DNA of 64,000 nt from Aspergillus flavus (GCF_009017415.1 NC_092409.1:5704001-5768000), one strand, 5' to 3'. Positions 50,318 to 61,676 are shown, numbered from the stretch's first letter. Numbers and translations: made by a program. The notes: generated by a model not told the origin, from the sequence alone.

Positions 50318-52743
50318 ATGAGTCCTCAAGGCTTGGCGTCTCGCAAAAGACCTGCTCCCGGCACATCTCCTATCGTTCATCCACAACTAGGCCCGGTCTC
50401 TAACTATCCGCAAAACTCTGGCGCTCAGCTCTCAAATGACCAGTTCTTGCAATGGGGTCAGAACACTTCCTCGAATGTTGTCAGCCCGGCTTCCTTTTCT
50501 GATGCGAACCCCTATGGTGCTACAGCATATTCGGCGGGCCAAGATGTGCCGGCATCTACGGCAACTGCATCTACACAACTGGCACGTAGACAGACACCAA
50601 ATCAACTGGTCAGCCGGAATCGCGGATATGAACAGACACCGTCCTCCATGTCGGACCATGGGAGTAATACCGGAGAGCCTGGGGGCTGGGGGGAAAGTTT
50701 AGACGAGCTCTACCAGCGAGCGTTGGTTGCGAAGAGGGAGGTGCAGGCTAAGAGGAAACAAATCCCTCCGTTTGTTCAAAAGCTAAGCAGGTATGGTCTA
50801 AGCGACGTAAAAATTACTTTGGCGATCGACAACTAACAAATATCTCCAGTTTCCTGGACGAGTCTAAGAACACTGACCTGATTCGGTGGTCCGATGACGG
50901 AAACTCCTTTATCGTGTTAGACGAGGACGAGTTCGCAAAGACCCTTATTCCCGAACTTTTCAAGCATAACAACTACGCTTCCTTTGTCCGCCAGTTGAAC
51001 ATGTACGGGTTTCATAAGAAGGTGGGGCTCTCGGATAATTCGATGCGCGCCAGTGAACGAAAGAACAAGAGCCCTAGCGAGTATGCGAACCCATACTTCA
51101 AGCGTGGACACCCCGATTTGCTGTGGTTGATACAGAAACCTAAGAATACGGCAGGGCAAGGGAGCAAGTCAGGGAAAGCCAATGTACGCGTGAAAACCGA
51201 AGAAGTGGATGAACATGACAATGATGACTACGATGATGTCCCTGGTGCACGAGACGACCGATCCCGAAACCGACAATTATCCCTAATTCAAGGAGGGAGT
51301 ATTATGCCGAAGGATCAACTCGCGGGGGTTTACCGGGAGTTGCAGGCTATTCGACAGCAACAGCAGGTTATCTCCAACACAATTACCAAGCTGCGGAGAG
51401 AACACGAGCAACTCTACGCACAGGCCGCCAACTTCCAAGAGCAGCACACTCGTCACGAGAATTCCATCAATGCGATTCTCACCTTTCTGGCGACTGTCTA
51501 TAATCGCAGCCTTCAGGGACAGGAAGGGCCTCAGAATCTCGCCAATTCCTTTGCTGGAGCCATCTCACAGGATCAAGGCAACGTAGTTGACATGGGAGAC
51601 GACTATTCACTGAGCACCTTGGGTGCTCAGCATATGAACAGCCCTGGGGGACCGCGAGCGATGAAGAAGCAACCCTTACTACTAAAAGCTGCGCCGTCAG
51701 AACGACAAAGTCGCGCAACAACCCTCTCACCGGCCGCCAGTGCGTATGATGGCCCACAACCGCGGGGCCATGCTCGCCACCCGAGCGCTCCCCAACACGG
51801 TCATGTTGAAGAAGTCTTTGATACCAGTCCCCAGCCGAAAGAGGCGCAACCACCCCAAACCGAGCAGTTTCCTCAGCGGGATATTATGTCCGTCATTCAA
51901 AATTCCAATGCGCGAAATGTAGTTCCCCCAACAAGCTTTGCGGACTTTCCCAATGTATTGTCGTCGCTGGAAACCTCAAATGGCAATGTTCCTCTTACTC
52001 CAAACCAACGCGCGGATATGCTCCGTCTCATGGCCAACGAAACTAGCGCGGGTGACTCCAATGTACCTGTGTCACAGAACAATGCCTTAGTGACCCCCAC
52101 ACCACCGCCAATGCCTCTCGGTTATTCGAATCGTCTTGCCAATACTCGCGCGGAGATTGACAACCTTGTGAAAATGCAGGCTGAACAAGATCGTTCAGTC
52201 CAGAACTTAACAAACCTTCTACAGCCGCTCAGCCCAACAGGGACAATCCCGGGCATGGTAACAGGCGATGGGAGTGTGCCTCCTCCCCCGCTAGACCTCG
52301 ATCAGATCTTCAATAATGACTACTTCACGGACATTGGAGATCTTGAGAAAAATAAGAACAATTTAGACTTTGGAAACACCACGACTTCGGTACCAGCTAC
52401 GGCACCAATCGAGCCTGTCACTACAGGTGCAGATGATAGCGTAATCAATGACGGAAACGACTTGTTTGATTTTGACCATATCCCTGATAATGGCGACCTA
52501 TTCGACGGACCGGGCCAACAGCAACAGAACCCCGGCTTCTACAACGGCTACGATGGCAGCGGCTTTGATAATACGATAAATCCGGGTGCAGGTAGAATCA
52601 TCGAGACTCTTACCGATAGCGAAGCGACCAGCCCAAGTAACACCGTGGATGAGCCTGCGCAATATGGCGTCTCTAACGGGGGCAAAGATTTCCAGGGAGG
52701 TAAGGGAAACGGTGGTAGCGCGAAGCGGCGCAAGAAGGCTTAA
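50318..52743 (+). CDS. hsfA: Heat shock transcription factor (HSF1 family)
   Basis: Two exons, 50318-50790 and 50850-52743, give 788 residues. The first in-frame ATG is MSPQGLASRKRPAPG. Residues ~150-260 form the HSF DNA-binding domain: PPFVQKLSSFLDESKNTDLIRWSDDGNSF, ELFKHNNYASFVRQLNMYGFHKK, SEYANPYFKRGHPDLLWLIQ. The 59-nt intron splits the LS-SFLDE junction and uses an AACTAAC branch site. A coiled coil for trimerisation follows (YRELQAIRQQQQVISNTITKLRREHEQL). The rest is disordered, with acidic segments (LDLDQIFNNDYFTDIGDLE, DLFDFDHIPDNGDLFD) that look like activation motifs. It ends in a basic SAKRRKKA tail, a probable nuclear signal. It activates chaperone genes through nGAAn elements. 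Confidence 0.95.
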
Positions 52744-53618
52744 TATGTTTGATATACACTACTAACGGGGTTGTGCGTCGGCAATAAAGAAAGGGAAACC
52801 AATCTGAAGAAGCTAAAGACGTGAAATGCGACAAGCCGTTGGGTGTTACGACCTCAAAACACTATCAATTTCCTTTGTTCCATTCTCGTTCCCACCCACT
52901 CGAAGCGAATAAACGAGGCATCATTGGGTCAAAAAGGTACAAATCGAGTCCCGTTTATTCATCTTTCCCCCTCGTCTAGTCAAGCGATTCGGTCTTAATA
53001 CAACAAGACAGACTGGTTTTCTGTCTCTTGGTCTACATTCCGGTGACGCGTGCGACTAATCAATCTCTTACACATACAATCAGCCTACGATTGGGCTTCC
53101 AATAAAGGCGGTGGTTCTTGCAGATCCGTCTTCTTGGATTGTGAGTCGATCGGTGTCTGACTTGAGTCCGGTCTTCTATTTCGACATATGTGGATAACAC
53201 TAGGAATAAGGGCGTTAGGAATCGGCGGGACAACAAAAAAAAAGTAAGGGGAGATATGAGCATGGGAAAGAGTCCCACGTGGAGTGTCATTTATATACCG
53301 CTGTTGGGATACTTACCCCGTGGCCACGGTGCGCCATGAGGATCTCTCTCATGATCTCGTTCTAATCATCCTTATCACTTGTTTAATGACTTGAGTACAT
53401 ATTTATGACTGAGCTTCCAGCTATGACCTGATTTTCTATACTTATTGATGTACATGCATTGTTTTTCCACGAGGCATCAAAATGCCTTCACTGTTGTTGA
53501 CTTTGTACGTAGTCTCCTGCAAAGCTAAACAATGATTCGAGATATATAGATGTACATCATGGCACGAAGACTGTTCTATGGTTCCAAAGTACATCCGTAG
53601 TCAATCATATACAGTAGA
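52744..53618. other. Intergenic, convergent 3' ends
   Basis: HSF and Cwc27 end towards each other. No gene seen; the minus frame at 53060-53290 lacks support. Confidence 0.5.
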
Positions 53619-55256
53619 TTATTTCCCTCTCCGTGCCTTATCCCATTCCAGGTTACCTGCACGCTCGCGCTTCCTATCTCGTTCCCGATCTCTTTCAAGC
53701 CCTCTCCGCTTCCCTCCAACATATTCCTTCTCCTTCTCTCGCGGATCAATCACCATAAGCGAGTCCGCATCCTGATGCTCCCGTTTCCAATTCAAATCCT
53801 TACCCAGCGTATCCTTACCAAAGCGCAACTCATGCGTCAACCAGCCCTCCTCATCCTCCGCCGCAGCACCAGCCTTCCCGCCCTCTGCGGTCTGATCATC
53901 ATCCCATGATTTACAAGATTGGCAATTCGCGATAAAGTGAAGATCGCAGAGCTGGGCCTCCTCGTCATCCGCTTCCTGCGTCTCAGTGGAAGGCTTGGTA
54001 TCCTGGGATGTGGTCTTGTGCGTGGATGCGGACGTTGAATCGGCACTTTCAAGCTTGGCCTTGAACGCATTGAAGAGTTTGAGTGTCTCGTTGTCCGCTG
54101 AGCTGCTGAAGCCCGTTATCCCGTTTGAGCCGTTAGTTGAGGCCGATGTGCCCGGTGGAGGGCGTTTGCGGCCGCGGATGGCCGTCTCGGGGATCATGGC
54201 TTCCAGGGCGGATCTTTTGTGCCCTGTATCTGCCGGGCCGGTGTGGGCTGTTCTGCGCATAGAAGCCTTGAGATTCTCGATTTCGGCATTGGTGCGCGAG
54301 AGGAAGGATTGCTTTGGTGCTGGTGCTGGTGAGGGGGAGCGGTCTGGCGATTCGGGTTTGGGGAGGGGGAGCTGGGTCTCTGGTTCGGGGGTTTTGGGGC
54401 GATGTTTTGTGGGCTCTGGGGAGGGAGAGCGCGGGCGTTTCTTTGTTGGTTTCGCCGGTTCTTGGGCTGGTTTGTGGGATTCGGGGATGTTTGTGTCTGT
54501 CACGAGACTGGAGTTGAACTTCGGTTTCGCGGGTCGAATGGGCATATCTTCGTCGCCGTCGCCGTCGTCGCCGAAACTCAGGAGTGTCTTGCCTCCCTTA
54601 TTCTTCTTCTTCTTTTTCGGCGCCGGCTTGTCCTCTGTCTTTGCGGTTCGCGTCGCAGTGATCTGCCGCTTCTTGATCTTTCCTGCTAGCGGTCCTAACT
54701 CCCCGATCTCACAGGATGTGATCTTCACAGGGTACACGGGTCGCTCCGTCCCCTCGACCCTCTCCGCCTCTGCAATCTTCACCATATTGTAAATACTATC
54801 ACCTTCAATGCGCCCGAAAAGCGTACACTGGCCGTTCAACTCCCGCTCCGTATTCCCCAACGTAATGAAGAACTGACTTCCGTAACTCCCGTCCTCGCTC
54901 TTCGCCATCCCCACCAGCCCGCGCCGGTTATACCGCAACCGACTGTGCAGCTCATCGCGGAGCACGACCTTCTCGTTCGGGTCCCGCGCCTCCGGGTCGT
55001 ATTCGAACTCAGGGTCCTCGTAGATCGATGTACCCCCTGAACCTGTGCCCGTCGGGTCGCCGCCCTGGATGATGAAGCCGGGCACCACGCGGTGGAAGAT
55101 CGTGTCAGTGTAGTAGCCGTCCTGGCAGTGTTGGAGGAAGTTCCGGCATGTTAGGGGGGTTTGTGTTGCGAAGAGGGAGATGTGGAGGGGGCCGAAGGTT
55201 GTGTTTATGGTTGCTGAGGCTGTGGGGTTTGGTTCTGTTGCGTAATGGGCGGACAT
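53619..55256 (-). CDS. cwc27: Cwc27-type spliceosomal cyclophilin
   Basis: Single exon, 545 residues. The cyclophilin fold spans about residues 15-185: TTFGPLHISLFATQTPLTCRNFLQHC, FHRVVPGFIIQGGDPTGTGSGG, GMAKSEDGSYGSQFFIT and GQCTLFGRI. In the NTERELNGQ stretch a Glu stands where active cyclophilins have the ring-stacking Trp, as in human CWC27, so isomerase activity is probably lost. The C-terminal half is disordered and charged (KKKKKNKGGK, then Pro/Ser/Lys repeats) and ends with a basic RERDRERDRKRERAG tail. Cwc27 partners Cwc22 in activated spliceosomes. The long open frame on the opposite strand (53986-54792) is a codon-bias shadow. Confidence 0.93.
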   Translation of the reverse strand: MSAHYATEPNPTASATINTTFGPLHISLFATQTPLTCRNFLQHCQDGYYTDTIFHRVVPGFIIQGGDPTGTGSGGTSIYEDPEFEYDPEARDPNEKVVLRDELHSRLRYNRRGLVGMAKSEDGSYGSQFFITLGNTERELNGQCTLFGRIEGDSIYNMVKIAEAERVEGTERPVYPVKITSCEIGELGPLAGKIKKRQITATRTAKTEDKPAPKKKKKNKGGKTLLSFGDDGDGDEDMPIRPAKPKFNSSLVTDTNIPESHKPAQEPAKPTKKRPRSPSPEPTKHRPKTPEPETQLPLPKPESPDRSPSPAPAPKQSFLSRTNAEIENLKASMRRTAHTGPADTGHKRSALEAMIPETAIRGRKRPPPGTSASTNGSNGITGFSSSADNETLKLFNAFKAKLESADSTSASTHKTTSQDTKPSTETQEADDEEAQLCDLHFIANCQSCKSWDDDQTAEGGKAGAAAEDEEGWLTHELRFGKDTLGKDLNWKREHQDADSLMVIDPREKEKEYVGGKRRGLERDRERDRKRERAGNLEWDKARRGK

Positions 55257-55929
55257 CTTGGAGGTTTGGGTGGTTGGTTAATCTGTGGTTTGGTTGGGTT
55301 GGGTTTGAGGGTTCGCGCGTTTGTTGGAGCTCCGCGACGGGTGATGCCCTCGGGTGAGCGGGAGTATGATGAGTTAGATGGTGAGGTTATTGTGTGTGAT
55401 TTTCATAATTGGGAGACCTCCACGGAGTAAGGGTTGCGTGGGGTTTGGAGGGAGGGAGGTTGTGGTTGAGGGAGAGGGCGTGTTCGGCGGATGTTGAAGC
55501 CTTTCGGGGAAAATTCATTCGATTGTAGATTTAATGTGGTCACGTCATGTCACGGCCGCTCTGTCTACACAAGTGCTAATGGACATTTACCATTTTAGTT
55601 TCTACATGTATACGAGATATTATTGAGTTGTGTTGTATGTGCTTTAAATTCAATGTCTGTATTTTATGTTACTGGTTTTCATGGCGAAAATATTGAGCTA
55701 GTCCTGCTTAACAGTTGTGTAGAATGGATTGATATGCTATCCAATCACTGCCAACGGATGATATCATGCTTGTTTCAAGCTTTTTCCGTTTATTCTAAAA
55801 AGAGTATATTTTTAAAATGGCAATTGCTAAACAAAAGTACCGTAAACATCTTCGTAACATTGGTCCATGTCAGGGCAACTGTACGGCAAGTCAGTCAAGA
55901 GGAGCTTATACAACAGGACGAGAGACCTA
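55257..55929. other. Intergenic, no gene seen
   Basis: Contains the Cwc27 promoter (G/T-rich on the plus strand) and an ACGGAGTA at 55422-55429. The right half is AT-rich. The plus frame 55623-55976 has no domain. Confidence 0.5.
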
Positions 55930-56905
55930 CTAGACGGGATCCTGCCCGAAAATTATATGCCACATATACTCCATGACCCGTCCACTGACGTCGTCTGGTA
56001 ATTCGGTCTCCATAAGCCATTTGTGATACCGCACATAACTGCTTAATGGGCGCTGCAGCACCTGCGTTCTCGACACCGCAAATTGCGCGCAGCATGGGGT
56101 CGCGATGACCTCTGGGACATCGGTATTGTTGAAGAACGTCTTCCAGGCTTCAGGGAACACTTGCTCCGGCAGGTGCTCTTCGTCGCTTAATCCACGAAAT
56201 GGACGGATCTCGTCGGGACAGCCCGGATTGGGGTTACAGCGCAAGTTGGCGTAACCGTTGCGCTGGACGAAATCGGTCTGCAACATCCGGACGGTACGTA
56301 CATTGCTGTGGTCGGAGAATTCCGTGTGCCAGGCTTTTGGATAGCCATCCCGGTGGCTATGGAGGAAGACGATGGTGGAGGGGAGGTCATCATAATTGTC
56401 GATTATGTATTGCAGGTAGACATTGGCTTCTTTCCCTTTGTTCTTGGCTACATGGAGGGGTGCTTCTGGGTCATCCACTGCATAGATCGCGTGCAGCCAG
56501 CTGTGTTGATACGTTAGCCCAGCTGGCTATACATCCAGAGTATATGTCTTACGTGGGCAACTCCTTTCCTACCCAGTCCGTATCATCCTCTTTCGTCTTC
56601 CCAACAACAATAACGCGATCGATTGCTGTTATCTTGATCTTGGGGTGTTCAGGATTGTTAGACGACCCGGCTCCCCTATGCCGTGAGGGCGTCAGGTCAG
56701 TAATACTTGGTCGCTTTCTTCTAGTGGTTAGGGTATTTTGAGAAGTGGTGGGAGTTGGTATAGGCGTTGTGTATCCCAATTTGACTCCATTGTGCCAACG
56801 AGATACTTGGTGAACCTCCAAGGACGGGTTGCTGAAGCGTTTCGCGAGCCACACAATGGAGCAAAGCAGCAGAACCGCGATGCTAAGACGCTCGATTTGG
56901 CGCAT
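55930..56905 (-). CDS. DUF3431 family membrane protein (paralogue 2, shortened C-terminus)
   Basis: Two exons, 56553-56905 and 55930-56500, give 307 residues. An N-terminal anchor (LSIAVLLLCSIVWLA) follows a short basic start. After a Thr/Pro-rich stem come the family blocks: AIYAVDD, YLQYIIDNYDDLPSTIVFLHSHRDGYPKAWH, GYANLRCNPNPGCPDEIRP, ATPCCAQFAVSRTQVLQRPLSSYVRYHKWL and GRVMEYMWHIIFGQDPV. It stops exactly where the other copy (18895-19984) continues into a Cys-rich tail. The single intron lies before WLHAIYAVDD, a different place from the intron of the other copy, so these are old paralogues rather than a recent duplication. Function unknown; Golgi or cell-surface lumenal domain inferred. 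Confidence 0.85.
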
Positions 56906-57299
56906 CCTGAGCTCGATTTAGGCCTCGTTCATTGCGACTCGATCTAAGTGCAAGTAGCTGTTCAGCTAGAATTCAAGTGTCCAGTCGCCGGGTGCCATGA
57001 CAATGATTAAGTGAATGCGCTTCTGGTGAAAGTGGGAGCAGGGACCATAGTCCTTTGTCAAGGGTTGAGAATTAGTGATTCATGCTTTCTTACCGACACC
57101 CAATGAAGTGCACGGAGTAAATTCTGGATAGCCCCAGCGTACCATTTGCAGGAGCACTTTTCCGAGCACGAGACTGGTGATGTAACATTGAGTCGAGGAG
57201 TGTAGTTAAGGGGAATTACCACTTGAGGACCGTGGCTAGACCTCGAAGAATTTTACATTCCGAATATCACAACATAGAGAGGCGGCATGTATACTAAAC
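56906..57299. other. Intergenic
   Basis: Promoter of DUF3431 paralogue 2 next to the 3' end of the PPCDC gene; ACGGAGTA at 57112-57119. No gene seen. Confidence 0.5.
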
Positions 57300-58001
57300 T
57301 CAAGCAGAAAGACCCAATCTCTGCTTAACGATCTTCACGATCTCCCTCCATTCCATCATCCCGCCGGACCCCACATCACCACACGCCAGCGATTTCTCAA
57401 TGGGCCGGAGGACTTCAAACCAGCCTTGCTCATTCCCATCGACTTCTTTAATACCCCAATCTTCTTGCAGTACGCGGATCTGTTGCGCTGTCACAGGATG
57501 CATCCACATCGCTGTATTCATCGCGGGCGCGACAAGTATCCGTTTCTTTCTCCCATCAATCAACCCGGTCGTGTCCCATGCGCGTACAACGCTCGTAAGT
57601 AGATTGTCAGACATCCCGTGGACCACTTTCGCCAGTGAATTCGCGCTCAGTGGAGCGATAACTAGTAAATGAGCCCATCTACGGAGGGTGATGTGTAGTA
57701 TGTCTGATCCTCGAGTCCAGGGCTGGGTCCATTCATCCTCGTCATGGAGGACCGAGTCGACGTTAGGAAGCGAAGAGAGTGATTCTACCGAAGGTTGTTC
57801 CTCAGATTGAGCATGAAGGAACTCAGCGGCAGCTTTGGTGAGAATCACCCGAATTGAGGTATTCGGATGGTCTGCGAATGCCGCAATGATGAGCGGCAGC
57901 TTTATTGTGGCAACAGACCCCGTTGCAGCCAGAAGTAAATGTACCTTGCCATCGTTGAGTGACGCGGCAATCTCTGCTGCTGGTGACTTTTCTGTTGCCA
58001 T
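57300..58001 (-). CDS. Phosphopantothenoylcysteine decarboxylase (flavoprotein)
   Basis: Single exon, 233 residues from ATG 58001; the frame is open a little further up but has no ATG. The HFCD flavoprotein fold starts with HLLLAATGSVATIKLPLII. Signature parts are HITLRRWAHLLVIAPLSANSLAKVVHGMSDNLL, the substrate clamp APAMNTAMWMHP and ACGDVGSGGM with the active-site Cys. It decarboxylates 4'-phosphopantothenoylcysteine to 4'-phosphopantetheine with FMN, the third step of CoA synthesis. Yeast Hal3/Vhs3/Cab3 form a mixed trimer with split residues; here the His, PAMN Asn and Cys are all in one chain, so it should act as a homotrimer. No regulatory acidic tail of the Hal3 type is present. Confidence 0.92.
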   Translation of the reverse strand: MATEKSPAAEIAASLNDGKVHLLLAATGSVATIKLPLIIAAFADHPNTSIRVILTKAAAEFLHAQSEEQPSVESLSSLPNVDSVLHDEDEWTQPWTRGSDILHITLRRWAHLLVIAPLSANSLAKVVHGMSDNLLTSVVRAWDTTGLIDGRKKRILVAPAMNTAMWMHPVTAQQIRVLQEDWGIKEVDGNEQGWFEVLRPIEKSLACGDVGSGGMMEWREIVKIVKQRLGLSA

Positions 58002-58369
58002 GATACTGGAATGCGTACTGTGCAAGTCTAGTCGGGAGAAGGTTGATGTAATCGGTAAGCTACCGGGATGGTTATATATTTCTAATCCAATCCTGTAGGT
58101 CTGCGCTAGCGGCTATTGTGCAGAGTTAACTATAGAAAATCATGTTTGACTCGAGATGCTCTCACAGAAAGAATAAGTTTAATTTACGTCCTTTCATTCT
58201 CTTAAGTCATTTATACTTAGTAAAACTGTTGAATAGCTTACGTTAACAATAAGTTTGCTGGCCTGCGATGGAGTATGATCCATGAAATAACTTCATATAG
58301 CCGAGAATCATGGAATTCTACTTAATATTGGCTTATATAGCCAAAATATGAAGCGCTCTTTAACAAGTA
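58002..58369. other. PPCDC promoter and AT-rich spacer
   Basis: AT-rich, no gene seen; leads into the tRNA gene. Confidence 0.45.
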
Positions 58370-58453
58370 GCCGGGCTAGCTCAATCGGTAGAGCGTGAGA
58401 CTCTTAGTCATCACGGTATCTCAAGGTTGCGGGTTCGACCCCCGCGTTCGGCT
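58370..58453 (+). tRNA. tRNA-Lys (anticodon CTT) with 11-nt intron
   Basis: Full cloverleaf. The acceptor stem pairs 58370-58376 with 58446-58452 (two G-U pairs), the D arm has GCTC/GAGC, the anticodon stem is TGAGA/TCTCA, and the T arm is GCGGG-TTCGACC-CCCGC. The anticodon CTT is at 58403-58405. The intron, 58407-58417, lies one base 3' of the anticodon, the canonical nuclear tRNA position. The discriminator base reads T and a T5 pol III terminator follows at 58457-58461. Confidence 0.95.
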
Positions 58454-58944
58454 TCTCTTTTTGCTTTTTGTTTTTCTCGATGGTAAAGCAAAGCTATCTT
58501 AGCCCTGTTTGCCACTCACCGACTTAGCAAAATACTCGATTTCTTTAAACCGTGGGTGTTTAGATCGATTGAAGTTTCCCCAATCTTGCTGTCACTGGGA
58601 TTCCTTTTAGACTTCGTTCATTCTGTCCATATGACCGCAATCAACCTATACCATGATTTTGTAGGAAGGCGATATCGATGAAACAACGAAGAGCCCGCGG
58701 CACAGCGGGCATCATATAAACTCACCTACCATTATGCCTAGAGGGAAAATAAGAGAGTGTATCTGAAGAGGGTAAGGATAAGGGAGGCTAAGAGGGGGAT
58801 CGATCTACGCATCTGCTGTCTGTGATAGTGGATGACAGTTACAAATGAACATGTCGCTTTAGGTGTGTCATATGTAATCTAAGCTAGGTCTGTTTTATGT
58901 TGGCATGGGATTGGTACTTGAGGGTAATATCTTATGTATCTCCG
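58454..58944. other. Intergenic, no gene seen
   Basis: Follows the tRNA terminator; no coding signal. Confidence 0.45.
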
Positions 58945-60304
58945 TCAGGTCCAACCAAATGGATATGGCCTGCCACTTGGCTTATCCACGGGAGAAATTT
59001 GTATTTCTCTTATCATTTCCGGACTCAGAGACCACTCTTTCAATCGGTGTTCATCCCAAAATAAGAATCCCCATTTGCGTAATGGGTTACTGAGATCTCT
59101 CCAAAGCTCTATGGATGCATCTTCACGCGGGGAATTTATTAAACACCACGTCCAAGCCAAATTGGGACTATTCCAGTCCGCATCTGATAGGAAGGTCTTG
59201 CCATCCGTACTTTCATCACCGAAGTCCCAGCCATACTCGTACTGAGGAATTGTATCTAGAGCATCAACTATGAAGTACACTGCACGGCTCAAAGTGCCAC
59301 GGAGTATGGCCTTCTGTTTGAGCAAACGTTCTTCCCGACAGGTTATGCTAGACACGTGTATCCAGTGATAGAGAAACCCCAGCCCCAGGGAAACGTAATT
59401 CTCTCTGTGTTCATCATCGATCTCTAGACCAACCAAGTTAGCACCATCACATTTTAAATTCCTCCTAGTCGGAGTTTATAGCATGGTCATAAAGATGAGA
59501 TAATGGTTCTTCATTCTCATCGGGAAAGAGCTCACACCAATCATCAAATTCAGTCGCCCCCGGCAGTTCTTCATATACGCGAAAGATATACATCGTGGCA
59601 CATCGGATTTCTTCCATTTCCCATGGTGTGAACAAACTGAGGAAGAGATTCCATTGGTCATCAGAGTTGACATATATATCGCTAAGCCGATCTTGCTCTT
59701 CAAACCATGGAAGCCCCCGGGTACTGAATAAGAGCCGGTAAATTTCTAGCCGGTAGAGAGCTCGCTGCATCTGAAATGTTTCTGGTGGTGATAATGCAAC
59801 ATTCTCCTCCTTTGGCTTTTGCGTATCTGGCCTAAGCTCGAGGACTGAGTGGACCATCTCTTTTAAGATGAACTCCACCATAGTATGAAGTCGAGCCATT
59901 TCAATTAGATCATCTTCCGTCAAAGAGGCAAATAATTGATAAACGTCCAACTCCTGATCTAGGTTTTCATAGGCAGAATAGGAGTATGGGGGTGCCAGTA
60001 TTGAACGCAGGGGAATGTATTTGCTCAGAAACTCAACAGCTGCCTCTAGAGCAGCCTTTGGGGCTTTGCATCTTTCCTGCCGCCCGCGTAAGGCGATCAA
60101 CGCAGCGACCGCATCGACCATGACAGGTAGTTGGAGGCATCATTCAAGGACAGTTGATAGTAGTTGTTTTCGCTGTGATAGATACAACGCGTGGAAGGAG
60201 GGAGAGGCATGAACTACAGCATTCAAGGAGGCAAGATTTGTGATTGCATATAAAATGGCAGTTTTGATCTCTGCAGGCAAGGCCTCTAGCGTGACGGATT
60301 CCAT
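58945..60304 (-). pseudogene. F-box-like family gene with nonsense codon and frameshift
   Basis: The start ATG is 60304 (MESVTLEALPAEIKTAILYAI...), an F-box-like opening: Leu-Pro-x-Glu-Ile, then LASLNAVVHASPSFHALYLSQR. The frame meets TGA at 60140-60142, yet continues in the same frame with PVMVDAVAALIALRGRQER and ~220 more coding-like residues to a TAG at 59465-59467. The continuation (KCDGANLVGLEIDDEHRENYVSLGLGFLYHW... to PYPFGWT) is one base out of frame. I found no GT-AG intron that repairs either break. This opening is typical of an expanded Aspergillus family of unknown function. TGA in place of CGA would be a single C-to-T change. An assembly error could also explain the frameshift. 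Confidence 0.6.
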
Positions 60305-61039
60305 TTTCAGAGAGTTGGGATCAAAGCATCTCGAAAACGAGAGGAAGACGTAATTTAGGTGACATTTAAGCGCCAAGCCCCGCTCTTTGAAACGCCGCTC
60401 GAGACTTACTTGACTCTGGAAGGATCTAGCTCTTTGAAATGAATGTCGTGCTACGACCAAATCTTATGCGGAGCGGCAGCCGCTGCAAGGTCCCGCCGAC
60501 ACAAGCTATGGTTTGCTTATCCTGGCCAATTTCATGTGTACCTGTTGCATGGCTTCAGGGATCATCAGTAGCACCAGTGACTCACTACATACAAGCACTG
60601 TAATGTTCGAGAGGGCTGCAAGGGCAAGCTCAGTGTCCATGACAAATTAGACTCTCACTTGTGTTGCCTTAAACGAGTCCAGGCGGCTTTGTTTGCTGGT
60701 CTATGGACCATAATGAATATTAGCTTAAGCCCCTTTTATTGAATGAAGAGCTTTAATTAGGATACCAACTAGTTTGCTAGGAGCGCCTGTGGCCAATACC
60801 AAAACTATCTCCCGGCGCGTTGACAAATACCATCATTAAGGGCAGCGACAACGTCTAGACTCATCATGTCAGCAGGATAGAGCATATTGTACTTTTTTTT
60901 TTTTTGGCAGTGGGATGCCTATATACATCCCCTCAAACCCTACTCTCCTCTCTATACTTACAAACTCAAGCCGAGTATCTTTCATAAACACTTGACTCCT
61001 ATAGATATAGCAACCCAACCTCTCTTTTATGTGCACATA
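60305..61039. other. Intergenic with T13 tract
   Basis: No gene seen. A run of 13 T occurs at 60893-60905. Confidence 0.5.
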
Positions 61040-61549
61040 ATGCCACGCTGGACGAAACGCCAAGAGCGTGACTACGATGCCTACAATAATCGTGATATCG
61101 AGAATGGAGAGCATTCAAAAGCGTATAGCGACCAGTGCGAGAAGGCCAGAAATGCAACCAAAAAGGACTGGAATGTACGATGATCCTATTACCAGAACCA
61201 CGAAGATCAATCCTGCGAGACACGAGCAATTGGTGGTCCCAGCTGCTAAATGGAATAGGTCCGCTGAGGCGTAAGTTGGCCGTGCTGCTACTTCGTTTCT
61301 TTTCAAAACTGTCCATCTGTTCTTACTTTGCCATCCACATTTCGTGTTAGGCTTAGCTTACTGACTGATCAATGCTCCTTTAGGCATTATCGTGCACGGC
61401 AGGGGTTTCTAGACAAATATCACCCTCCGAATCCTTACCATAGTGAAAGATCACTTCAAACCCACATAGACCGAATTGATGAAGTTAGCTCAACCTGGCG
61501 TAAAGCAAGAGAAGCCTGGAGTACCCATGCTTTGTATGGGTATGGATGA
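61040..61549 (+). pseudogene. Small hypothetical gene with one frameshift
   Basis: ATG 61040 opens MPRWTKRQERDYDAYNNRD and runs to a TGA just after KKDWNVR (about 61184). One base later, in another frame, YDDPITRTTKINPARHEQLVVPAAKWNRSAEA continues. That frame splices cleanly through a 113-nt intron (61271-61383, GTAAGT...TTTAG) into HYRARQGFLDKYHPPNPYHSERSLQTHIDRI... ending at TGA 61547-61549. The clean second intron argues that this was a real gene. The break at about 61175 is either a one-base mutation or a sequencing error. Charged, soluble, no domain recognised. Confidence 0.5.
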
Positions 61550-61676
61550 TAATCTTTATTTCTTCAGCTAGAAACAGGAACATAGCTAACCAGCTGTGAA
61601 AACAGACCTCATGCGGCATTCCAACAAGAGTGGATGTAAGAGGAGAGGAGGCAGAAGAGGGAAGCCAATGAAAGAC

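Noticed and set aside
53986..54792. 268-codon open frame opposite Cwc27
   Set aside because: Antisense shadow over the low-complexity half of Cwc27; composition is Ser/Gly/Val-rich and no domain is seen.
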